Below, piece by piece: positions 9,506-19,078 of a stretch of DNA of 64,000 nt. The DNA is from Takakia lepidozioides (taxonomy: Eukaryota > Streptophyta > Takakiopsida > Takakiales > Takakiaceae), in NCBI GenBank assembly GCA_030704615.1, contig CM060733.1, forward strand, positions 42,904,001 to 42,968,000, in the 5' to 3' direction. How positions within the stretch are numbered: the first letter of the stretch is position 1; every line of letters starts with the position of its first letter. The notes below the pieces were generated by a model. That model made no database searches, was not told where the DNA came from, and saw only the letters and a list, made by a program, of their open reading frames with translations. The position numbers and the translations under genes are program-made.

Positions 9506-10650
9506 TGTGCAGTGGTAGCAATCAACGACAGAGGAGAGGGAGGAAGTGATCTTAAGTGGCAATGGGGTAGCCAAGAGATCCCGTCCTCCCTTCCTACACT
9601 TACCTAGGCGTTGAGTTTTCCTCCAATTGTAATTGGGATGCACATATACGGAAAATTGTTCAAACTGGCAAGGGCAAAGCTCTGGGGCTCACTAAATTTT
9701 TCCACTGCAGAGGGGTCATCTCTGAGGTTAAGAAAACCATGCTTTGTTGCGTTATTAGACCTGCCTTGGAGTACGGATCTGCTATATGGGTTGATAACTC
9801 CAACCAGGCTAAGTCTCTAGAATCCATTCAAGTGGGGGTGCTTAAGGAGTATATGTCAGCATGGAGAAAACAGCCAATGTGGCTGTTCGGGGGTGAGTTT
9901 GGCATCCCATCCTTAAGCTCCTGACGAGATGAATTCAAGGTCAGATGGTGGGGTCAGCTGCAACATATGCCCAACACCAGATATCCTAAGTTGATCAACT
10001 CTAAATCTTGGAAACAGGACCGCCCTGTCAAACAGACTAAGTCCTGGCAGAAGAGAGTAGAAAATATTCTCAAGGACCTGGACCTGGATCCGCAAGTCTT
10101 GACCCTGCTGGATAAATCTGCCTTACAGGCTGTAGTGTCTGAAGCCATGTCTGTTGCCATGAGATTGTCTGATAAAAATGAAGTTAGGCAGAGAACTTCC
10201 CTGAACTTGTTTCCAGTCAGTGACATGGGGGTGGACATCTTGGATGACCTGAAGGGTCCACCCACTCTCGGCACTAGACTGAAATTTAAACTCAGGGCAG
10301 GAAGCCTACCTTTGAACAGCAAACAAAAGCAGATCGGAAAGGGAGAGTGCAATTGTCCGTTGTGTGGGCAATCTGAGGACAGTATTCATTTTCTGATGCG
10401 CTGTCGGGGTCTCTCACCAAAGAGACGCTCTCTTCAATTCTATCAAGGGAATTGTGCCTGTACCCCTGTTTACCAACTTTGAAAGACTCGAGGCTAAGCC
10501 AAAAGCCCAGGCCCTCCTGAGGCCTAGTTTTTGGGCAAATCACACACAGCAGATTGATGCTTGTGTGAAGGGATTTCTAGAGGATATCTGGAAAACCCGG
10601 ATCAATGCTTTATATGAAGGTAAGTCTTACTACCAACGTCATAGGGTCAT
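9506..10650 (+). pseudogene. 5'-truncated LINE, family A: region after the RT active site
   Basis: The same family as the long LINE at 59.5-64 kb. It starts in KCAVVAINDRGEG, passes AHIRKIVQTGKGKALGLTKF, VIRPALEYGSAIWV and FKVRWWGQLQHMPNTRYPKL, and reaches the C-terminal zinc motif CNCPLCGQSEDSIHFLMRC at about 10,340-10,410. A TGA after PSLSS (near 9,923) and later frame changes disable it. The extreme 3' end seen in other copies (GGTCAATGGCCACAAGGC...) is missing; similarity stops near 10,645. Confidence 0.88.
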
Positions 10651-10694
10651 TGTCTGACTCACTGCCCGGGGTGCTATCACCATACAGACCACCG

Positions 10695-10895
10695 GATATC
10701 CAAGCTATCAATTGAATTGTGTCTGCACCTGTGTTTACAAACATTGAGAGTCTTTAGGCCTTTTGGGGCTCCGATGTTGGGCTCCGCCATACAGCCATTT
10801 GCTGATTGTGTGAATAGATGTCCACTCCCTATGTGCAAAACCCAGATGGATGTTCTGTTTCCTGGTAAGTGTGTATGATGGTACTGATGTGAACC
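10695..10895 (+). repeat. strongly diverged LINE A 3' fragment
   Basis: Repeats the order of 10,440-10,640 at low identity: a GAATTGTGxCTG start, CCTGTGTTTAC, TTTTGGGGC, GCTGATTGTGTGAA and CCTGGTAAG. It is therefore a second, older copy of the LINE 3' region lying in tandem behind the first. Confidence 0.55.
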
Positions 10896-11791
10896 CGCCC
10901 ACATTATGTTTCCTCACCAATGAATGGCCTTACATGTTATGAGGACATTCTGTCCCTCTCCTTTTCAGTTTTTGGCACTTGCGCTGCAGGGGAGTGGGTT
11001 TGAGGTCAGCCAATCCATAGTTGTGGTTGTGGGATCGTTTGTGCTCTGGTGACGTTGTGTTCAGTAGGACTACAGCTGATGCACCTTGTGTGTGGGATGT
11101 TTTTGGCAGCGGAAGGGGAGTGAAGCTGCAGCAAAGCACTCACAGCCACCACACAATGCCAACCAACACCAACCTTGGCACCCACCCCCTGCCGCATGGT
11201 CACAACGATCCCAGAAGATCAACAGCCAGAAAGACCTATGAGGAAAGCTGCCCACGTGTCTTCAACTGCAGCAGCAAAAAGAGGTTTAGTCATACGGATA
11301 AGAATAACATGAACTCTGGTGGTTGCAATGGTATAAACACACCTCCACGGAGCAAGCTAACTTACACCCTGCTCAAACCGTGCACACTACAACCTCCTGG
11401 CAAAAATAACCCTACTAAAAACCAGCCAGGCAAAGCAAGGAGCCATGAATGCATGCCTGGGGAACCACGTCCTGCTGTGATGATGGTGCCGGGGACAGCC
11501 CACTCATCTTGCTCACGCTTGAGGAAGTGTATCCATAAAGGAAACCAACCAAGTAAGTTTGCGGAGAGGGGCTGGGAACAACCATACCTTGGAGCCTGCC
11601 TCCTCATGCCGGGGGGGAAATCCGGAATGTTGCCGCCGTAGCACTATGGTCCTTGGCGCAGGACCCACCTTCTTCACAGACGACCCCACTGCCACTCCCT
11701 GTACATGTGGTCCCTGCAAAACATATAGTGCCAGCCTTGCGTGAGAGGGCATCCGGGGGGAACAAAACAAACATATCTTTTGGGTTCGATG
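10896..11791. other. no gene recognised
   Basis: Contains overlapping open frames on both strands, the longest on the plus strand (11021-11641), rich in Pro, Ser, Thr, Asn and Lys and without a recognisable domain. It may include the decayed 3' end of the minus-strand FCP1-like gene that follows. Confidence 0.5.
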
Positions 11792-12460
11792 TCATGTTGC
11801 AGACAGTAAGGTTAGTTTCACCTGCATGGGCGCAGAAGTACTTCCCCCAACGACCCCATCCTCTCCCACATTCAAGCTGCCAGTCGGGGTCAGCTTCCGC
11901 GTGCTTGTGAAGACACGCACATCCTTGGAGCAAAACCAATCTTGGCAGTAGGGCCAGACTGTTTCTAAAAGGTACTCTGAATCGGGCCCCTCACTGATAT
12001 TGCTAGTGACATCAAACGACAATGGATGGACCATGTTCAAAGGGGAGTTCCCCCTCCCCTTGTGTGGTGAATCATCCACTAGGAGGGTGTTGGATTCGTT
12101 AAATCCAGAAAATTCCGACCACACCCTCGACAGTCTCTTCTGTAAGTTCTGTACGGCAGGCCCTTTTGTGGGGTGTGGCTCTGTCAAGGGGTCACACTCC
12201 TCTTGTGACCACACAAAGAGGGGAGAACCCTTGACCCCCTGCATCACCACTTTGAAGATGTCTGCAACATTCCCCTTGGAAGCACAGGACCATATCCTAA
12301 CGTAGAAATGTCGGAAGAGAAGGTTTAAAAACTCGCAGACCTGGGGCCTTGGGAAAACATACTTGTTGGTGGTCAACACCCATGGCCAATGACGCCTCGG
12401 GTTGGGCTGAAAGTTAGGAATAGAGTGGCACAGGATCCCGTTCAGGTCTAGAACAATTAG
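11792..12460 (-). CDS. FCP1/NIF-like HAD phosphatase domain protein (possible pseudogene)
   Basis: An open frame of 222 codons. HAD motif I is LIVLDLNGIL (codons 12,460-12,431), where the second Asp of the canonical DxDxT is Asn, a form I associate with plant FCP1-like proteins. It continues with HWPWVLTTNKYVFPRPQVCEF and FYVRIWSCASKGNV (motif II region), and motif III is LLVDDSPHKG (about 12,060-12,090). Members dephosphorylate phosphoserine in proteins such as the RNA polymerase II tail, or have lost activity; the Asn makes catalysis doubtful. No start codon is seen before motif I in this frame. The upstream coding sequence appears to continue in another frame, so the gene is spliced or frameshifted. 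Confidence 0.65.
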   Translation of the reverse strand, partial: LIVLDLNGILCHSIPNFQPNPRRHWPWVLTTNKYVFPRPQVCEFLNLLFRHFYVRIWSCASKGNVADIFKVVMQGVKGSPLFVWSQEECDPLTEPHPTKGPAVQNLQKRLSRVWSEFSGFNESNTLLVDDSPHKGRGNSPLNMVHPLSFDVTSNISEGPDSEYLLETVWPYCQDWFCSKDVRVFTSTRKLTPTGSLNVGEDGVVGGSTSAPMQVKLTLLSAT

Positions 12461-12949
12461 TTTCGACTATCTATGAAAGGAGCTTTTGAAGGGGTGTCAC
12501 GGGGTCTCACCTCAGTGGGTTGGGAGACAACAGTCACCCTGGAGGGCAAAGTTTCGGTCCCCCTGCAGCCTGGACCAGGCAAACTACCACCCTCTCCCCC
12601 TACAGCTTCCCCTTTTCCCTTGATAGAATGAGCAATGACCCCCCCCATCGTCCATGTCATCCCCACCAACTCGCTGGACCTCTCCCTCTTCAACGAGTGG
12701 ACCCTGCCCCCCACTGTGAATATCATCAACAACAGGCTGGACCTCTGTCACATCCCTACCCACTACAATTACTTCCTCCTTCTCAGGTACAATGGTCGCA
12801 GCAGGGGGGTCTTCCATAATGCCACCCGTCACACCCCCTTTTTGCCTCATCATGAGTTCCACTATCTTCTTCAGTTGTGCTTCCATTCCCCTCTCCCGCT
12901 CCGCAGAGAGAGCCGCAAGCCTCTCCAGGGCCCCGATGCGGGCTGCCAT
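12457..12949 (-). pseudogene. coiled-coil / low-complexity protein segment next to the FCP1 domain
   Basis: Two overlapping minus-strand frames. The first starts MAARIGALERLAALSAERE (12949), predicted helical and coiled-coil like, followed by an acidic Val/Gly-rich stretch. The second ends TEVRPRDTPSKAPFIDSRN just before the phosphatase motif in a third frame. Position and continuity suggest that this is the N-terminal part of the same protein as the FCP1 domain, broken by frameshifts. No family is recognised for this segment alone. Confidence 0.4.
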
Positions 12950-13332
12950 TGAGTTCCCCGCTCCCTACGCATACAAACACCCACCCGTACTGTTAAAAAC
13001 CAGAAGAAGAGGCCGAATGTGCAGGATTTCAGGCATTCAGAGATGGCTGGGTTTGGCATAACACCCCTCGTGTACCATGCGTGGGGCCCCACATACCCAC
13101 CAAATCTTAGTACAACAACAGATTCATGAATGGAAACCGGACTTCAAAACATACCTGGCTCAAAACAGACTCTGATGGGGTGCCAGTCGCATAGTTCTTT
13201 TGCTCCGCGCCGAGCTCGGACAGTGACGGGCTCCGCGCTTTGCGTCTTTTCTGTATTTGCCCATCCACACACGGTCAGTACAAAATGCCAGGAGCATATG
13301 GACAAAGCATTGCCCTGCATATCACATAACAA

Positions 13333-14252
13333 CTAATTCTGCACAAGCAATAAAACCCACTCGTGGGTGTCTCTTCCATCAGAACATGCCACAACGTAGG
13401 AGCAATGAGAAGGGGGTGAGGAGATTACCAAACGGGCTGCTTGGCCTGCAACTCCTGCCCGGCCCCAACGCGAGGGGTTCGTGACACAAGCACACGTTTG
13501 CTTCATCCCTTCAGCCTTTGCAAGTCCACGAGGGGACTCCCAGTAGGCAACAAGCTTATCCCAATAGGCGGGTTCAGTGTTCATTGGCCTCACACCAGTC
13601 TTTGCCCATTTATCTTTCAGTTTTGCTCTTTCTCTTTTCATTATCTTCCCACATTGCTTCACTATAAAATCACGATTGGCAGGGATAGGTCTGTACTCGT
13701 ACATTCCATTTATGCCCTCTATTATTGTTGACATGGCACTTTGGGACTGCTGGTCAATGTCTTGTACGCTTGAGTCAAGGTAACGCAATGCCAGGCCACA
13801 CAAATCACGCTGCCAGTGTTTCTTACCTTCGCAGCCAACATTGATGACTCCATTTCCATGCACCTCCACCTTGTGGCGCTTTAGCCCTGCAGCCACCCTT
13901 CCCTCTCTATCTCCTTCCCATTGTTTCATGGCATGGCGTCGTTCCTTCCTTAGCTCTGATGTCCGTTTCCTGCCCCCATGCTCTGGAGCAGCGCCGTCAT
14001 ACGTTGTGGGGGGTGACTGATGTGTGCCGGAGGGGGGAGGGCCGTATGGAGATGTGGGAGGCCCCCAACGCCAACTACAGCAGTCTGTTGTCTACTGCTA
14101 ATGCCTGACTCCCAGTATGCAATCAACTCGTCCAACTGTTCTCCACTCAAATCAGTCTGAGTTCCTTGGGAAACATAAATCCTGTCCCCTTGTGTGCACA
14201 AGCTAAGAGAAGAGACCTGCCCTTCAATTATGTCCTCATTTCCCCCAGCCAT
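13333..14252 (-). pseudogene. CACTA TNPA-like (Ptta/En-Spm) accessory transposase
   Basis: Starts MAGGNEDIIEGQVSS at 14252, then shifts frame near 13,980 and runs open to 13,333. Key segments are RKERRHAMKQWEG, the basic CGKIMKRERAKLKDKWAK, AYWDKLVAYWESPRGLAKA and TNPSRWGRAG. The pattern W-x-x-L-V-x-Y-W, a run of Lys/Arg residues and a conserved N-P/R-G patch resembles the plant transposase Ptta/En-Spm family, which binds subterminal repeats of CACTA elements. The gene points away from the CACTA transposase at 19 kb, so it may belong to another copy. Assignment is by motif resemblance only. Confidence 0.5.
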
Positions 14253-16451
14253 ACAAGGAGTACATCCACAGATTTGTCTCTCATATAGACCAGCACAGGT
14301 TCTAGAAACAGAATTGTGGATCTTTCATGACACACTCACACTCTAAAAATTCCATAGATTTTTAGCAGAGTCCTAGATAGGTAGATATCCCCTTTCTGCA
14401 GCTATCCCCCCAAAAACTGAGTCAAACAGAGCCCATATGACAAAGATATGACCAATTAGGCTCTAAATCATTCGAATTAGATCAAAAAGGTTTTTTTTTT
14501 TTTTTTTAACACCAAAACGTTCTCGCCATTAAAAACTGTTACCATGTTATCTACGGGTTGATCTGTCGGATAAGTGATATCCACACTTGTGCCCTCCGTT
14601 CCCTGCAGTTTCCCGATTTTCCATCTGAACAGCCCGTCTCGAGTTCTCCACACATGGGCGGGTCTTGGGGAATTACGATGAATACAGTGGCACGCTGAAG
14701 CTCAACAGCAGGTAGACAATGTGTCCGTTAATGTAAAGAGCCTGGCAGATCAACAGTTTGAAATGATCAATGCTTCATCTCCTGTTATGCCATTCGCATC
14801 AGCCTGCCGTAGATTGTCTGTCAACCAATATCCGAGTTCAATTGTCCAAGCAGAAATCTACTAGAAATCTACCAACCGGCTACTGATTCCATAAATACTG
14901 GCAACTCCCATTCCGGATCTGTACTCAATGGATCAGTATAGAGTGGCTGCCCTTAGGGCGCGCTTCATCCCAACCAGGGTAATCTGCACTGAAGCCGAGA
15001 TGACACTTGAAGCGGCTGCTTCCACAATGCTCCCTCTTTGGTGCATTCATCGTGCTAATCTAGCACTGCCCAAACCACGCCACAACTCTCGTTGGTGCAG
15101 GAAGTATGGCTGCCGCATTGCAGGTCTCGGGTCAGGCTCTCCATATCCTAGGCGTGCATATTGCTGCTGATATTGGGGCTGCCTTCAAATTGACTGCCAA
15201 TAGGCCCGAACCTGTTTCATTAAAACCGAGACTGTCGAATTTCCGTCCAAAAAATGCTAGTGGGTATTTGCCATGACAGGCACCTGACAATGTATGAAAG
15301 CCCACCATAAAATCCGAATATCTTCAATCAGAAGTTGGAATTCGTAATGGCCTCCATTCTGGTCTGTTTCATCGCCCCTTTGGCCTGCTTCATGATCAGC
15401 TCCTACGCTAACTCAATTTTCCCACGGATTGTAATAGATCCAACTCTTTTCTTAGAGTTCAAGAGGGTTCAAAAGAGGGGCCTCTTCGGCTAGCTGACAA
15501 CAGGCATGTGCCCATTGATACTCCGGTCAAGAGTAACACCTGAAAAGCTGAATTTGGTAGATCCTAAGTACTTTACATTCCAGTTTTCTCGTTAAGTAAC
15601 CTGCAGTACTCATACATAATCGACTAACCGTAATAAGGAGCTTAAGGAAGTCCTGGTGGATCAGGAGGCGGGGGCGAGGGAGGTGATGGACAGCACCTTA
15701 ATTACGCACTTGCTAGAAAATCTAGCCTGACCCCGTCCATCCATTTGCTTGCTTCCTCGTGATGTGCAGCCAGACAACCTCACATCAACCAGCCCACAAC
15801 CACTCCTTCATGGTGGCTGGACTATAGTCGCACACCGACTTCCCAACCATTGCTAGTAACCATTCCACATGAAAGCCAACGACGGCACAATCTGCCTTCA
15901 TGCCAGCCTGTCCCTCCTCGCTGACCAAGAAAACCAACGATAGCCAGCCAACTTCTCAACTCGGCCTTTACTGATTGCACACCATGATATATGCCATGAA
16001 CAACTTCACCAAATCGTTTGTCATCAGTACCGATATACCATTGGCACGACGACTTGTAGACATGAGCCCATCAACCAGTCCAACACCTTGGCTGCTCACT
16101 ATGTGCAGGTCTGAAACCATCAGTCTGCTCAGGAATTACCTATAGCATGGTATTTTTATCTCTGCAGCTGAAGTCGAAGACCACGGTCCACCTACTCGCG
16201 TAACCAGCTGCACCTCCGTTTCTAACCACCAAGACAATGAAGGCTTGCATCCCAGCCTTGCGAGACAACAATAATGCTGATCGTTTCACCATGCTCGGCT
16301 CTCAATCTGCCGCTCAGCCAGTGACCGTTATAAAGGGAGAATACCCATGCACTTTTGTGTTACCGCTTTCAACACACACAAAATCCACAAGTGCTAAAAA
16401 CTAATTAAGCTCACATCTTGCACTCACAGATGCAAACTGATCTCTCTCGAG
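14253..16451. other. 2.2 kb without a recognisable gene
   Basis: Contains a poly(T) tract at about 14,493-14,508 and no long open frame. The short plus-strand frame at 14,928-15,170 has no domain. Probably decayed intergenic or transposon DNA. Confidence 0.55.
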
Positions 16452-16807
16452 TGATAAACAAAGCTAAAAATGACACACACTCCCAACACAAGAAATATGA
16501 AATCCATCGCTATCACTCATTGAAACAGAAGTCGAGCCAGGAGCACCCCAAGCTATGGGGACTCCACCCCACAACAACCTGTACCCCTACATAAGCACAC
16601 TCAAACCTAAACGATGCAGGAGCTCGGTCGCGCAGGCTCAACTCGAGAGAGATGAGCCACGCGACCGCCGCTCTCGTGAAGATAAGGCCGTTCAGGTGTC
16701 AAACTAAACTTGACACCTGATTTAACACTTGACCTAAATCCAAGTGTTAAATACAAATAACTAGTTTTATGCTAGCTGTTTTCACACTGTGCTTATTTAA
16801 CTTGACA
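16452..16807 (-). repeat. inverted copy of the 356-bp TG...CA repeat
   Basis: Reverse complement of 7738-8093 at exactly equal length with about ten differences. Similarity ends sharply at TG and CA on both sides, which is typical of LTR boundaries. No target-site duplication, polypurine tract or primer site is visible next to it, so it is either a solo LTR with eroded flanks or another short TG...CA element. Confidence 0.85.
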
Positions 16808-17118
16808 CTATAGTCGCTTGTGTCAAAATCCAAACTGGAAGACCGCCCACTGCTCTGCCTTCCCTCTCGCACCGATGCCATCTGTACCACATTCAGTCGA
16901 GCCAGGCGGGGGCTCCTTCGCACCGCGGGGCTGGAATGTGCACAAGTGGGAGGAGGTGATGCTGCCTCGGCGGTCGACCGCTTCTTACTAGGCGTGGACA
17001 TAGACCATGACAAAGATGAAGACGAGCGAGGACATAGACCATGAGCAAGACAAAGACGAGCGAGGAAGACCAAGACATGCAAAGGAGGAAAGAAAGACAA
17101 GGAGGGGAGTGTGATCAC

Positions 17119-17635
17119 GCACCCCCCGAGCTCAAGGTGAAGATCCGGCTGTTGTTGATTTCAAATATGAACACGTGTCGTGCATCCGACACTATGGCCT
17201 TTTCGACTTTGAGACGTTAAACCCTAAACCACTTACAGTCCTCCAGACAACTAGATGTAGTGATTCACACAACTGACATTTGGTTGGCCTGTTATGCAGG
17301 CTTGTTCTGTAATCTCCAGTGGACATCATACAGTTTCTTTGTTTCTTTCATTTTTTGTAATGCTTGAACAGTTCATATCCTCAATGTCTTATTGCGGTCC
17401 AGGCTTCAAGCAAATGAGAGGTAGTCCTGGTAGGATGGTCAATGTCCTTAAAAGCGGCCTTGTCTATTATCCATCCAAAAACTAAAGGTCTCATCTATCA
17501 TGGTTAATATATGCTTGGATAAGAAAATGACTCGGTATGTCTTCTTTTTCACAATCACGGGGAGGGTTACCTCGACTCACTAGCTGATCTCTTAGCACAA
17601 TTGACACCAAGCCCTTGACACGGTTTTCATGTGCA
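17119..17635. other. no gene recognised
   Basis: AT-rich stretch with a short open frame at 17,294-17,485 that shows no domain. Nothing else is seen. Confidence 0.5.
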
Positions 17636-17746
17636 TGTCAGCATGCTCCAAAACAGCCAATGTGGCTGTTCGGGGCGAGTTTGGCATTCGTTCCTTAAGC
17701 TCCCGACGACATAAATTCAAGGTCAGATGGTGGGGCCAGTTGCAAC
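17636..17746 (+). repeat. internal fragment of LINE A
   Basis: Matches the part of LINE A/C around the junction AACAGCCAATGTGGCTGTTC and GGTCAGATGGTGGGGCCAG, corresponding to about 9,865-9,970. An isolated internal scrap, truncated at both ends. Confidence 0.75.
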
Positions 17747-17849
17747 AATGAACCGATATTAGCCTTGAGTAGTTCTCTGACTCTTTGTGGGCCCTTCTAT
17801 GGTTATTTGTTTGTTGTTCTACTCCTTGTGGCCCTTTAGGAATCCCACA

Positions 17850-18560
17850 GACGTGATACACATATCTCTTTCCTCACTTTCGGTCCTTCACTGACTACCA
17901 GAAATGTCACACCGTATGTCTGCATCTGAAACTTTTCACCTTTGAGACAACATTCTGGAGCACGCTCTGCTAGCTTCACATTGTCATGTATTCTGCAGGC
18001 ACCAAGTAAAGCCCTACACTAAAGCATCTGGTTTAATTGGCATTCTGTTGATGAAATTCTCCGCCTCATCCAAGCGCCCTGCACGGCCAAGAAGGTCAAC
18101 CATGCAGCCAAAATGTTTTCCTGTTGGAATGATTCTATTATCACACACAACAGATTGATGCTTGTGTGAAGGGTTTTCTAGAGGATATCTGGAAAACCCG
18201 GATTAATTCCTTATATGATGGTAAGTCTTACTACCACCGTCAGCCCCTGACGGAGGTAGGTTCTGTTCCTTTTGTTCCTGCTCAAACTGGGCGCAGGGTC
18301 AATGGCCACAAGGCTACGGCATACAACGTCTTATGAGTACAATCTATAATCTCTACTCATAGAATGGAAATAGTGTTGTCCTTCATCTACTAGGCCCATA
18401 TGGCTGCATGCAGACAAAACTGCAATGAGTGCAACATCATTTGGCTTCACCCCTTGCGGTTTCAAAACTTGGTTGAAAAGTTGCAGAGCATCTTTGCCAT
18501 GCCCTTGCTGAGAATATCCGAAGACCTGCTTGCCCTCTTCTACAGCTGGGCACAGGGAGT
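17850..18560 (-). pseudogene. PPR protein relic (E-motif end), split by a LINE
   Basis: Read on the minus strand from 18,560: GYSQQGHGKDALQLFNQ, GVKPNDVALIAVLSACSHMG and LVDEGQHYFHSM, then the LINE insertion, then HFGCMVDLLGRAGRLDEAEN and FINRMPIKPDAL followed by stops. This is the last PPR repeats and the start of the E region of a PLS-class pentatricopeptide-repeat protein, normally an organelle RNA-binding or RNA-editing factor. Stops and shifts show that it is dead. No intron is visible, consistent with intronless PPR genes or a retrocopy. Confidence 0.75.
18142..18337 (+). mobile_element. 5'-truncated LINE A insertion in the PPR relic
   Basis: Contains only the last 200 bp of the LINE, from ACAGATTGATGCTTGTGTGAA through GGTCAATGGCCACAAGGC to the shared end GTCTTATGAG. 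PPR coding sequence continues on both sides, so the insertion is younger than the PPR copy. Confidence 0.8.
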
Positions 18561-19078
18561 GTCGTTGAGGCTGAAAAGGGGAAATTTGACCAGGTCATAT
18601 CCGTTTGTGTTACTTCGAAGGTGTGGGCCAGCCTGCCAGAAGGTCAAAACAGGTGCATGCTGACATATGAAAGTCTGGCGTCGTGGAGATTGTTGGCTGT
18701 GAGGTGGGGATGGGGTTATCATCTTTCCTGGTAAATGAAGATATGATTGACATATCTCCTCTCCCATAAACTGTCACATTTCCTATAGGAAGTTCTTGTG
18801 ACGCCCTTGACATGCTGTTGATGTGAATGAAAGCAGGCTGCAGTAGCAACAATGGAGAATTCAGGGTGTTTGGATTGGGGCAGAGCATACCATGGAAGAG
18901 AACAAGGGGCCCAATAGTTCGTGCAGTTGGGGGAGTTGATGTATGTACTTCCCCACACGGCCTTTGCCTCTCTTCACCATCTGTACCGAAGGTGCATAGA
19001 TGGAACAAATCTCCAGTCTTTTGGTGTGCTCTTGTAATTTTGATATGCCCATAGACCCACTTCTCTCTCCTGTCTGTC
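18561..19078. other. no gene recognised; upstream region of the CACTA gene
   Basis: No long frame and no recognisable CACTA terminus was found. It probably holds the transposon promoter and 5' end. Confidence 0.4.

Noticed and set aside
11021-11641. Plus-strand frame of 206 codons
   Set aside because: Low-complexity composition, no domain, and the minus strand here probably holds the decayed 3' part of the FCP1-like gene; treated as chance.
10896-16451. A single CACTA element spanning 11.8 to 23.2 kb with TNPA and TNP2 genes
   Set aside because: The two genes point in opposite directions and are separated by an inverted TG...CA repeat, LINE scraps and a PPR relic; a common element is not supported.
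16747-17118. Minus-strand frame of 123 codons with RRSPRLA
   Set aside because: It runs through the 356-bp repeat and has Pro/Ser-rich composition without a domain; at most a scrap of a transposon protein.
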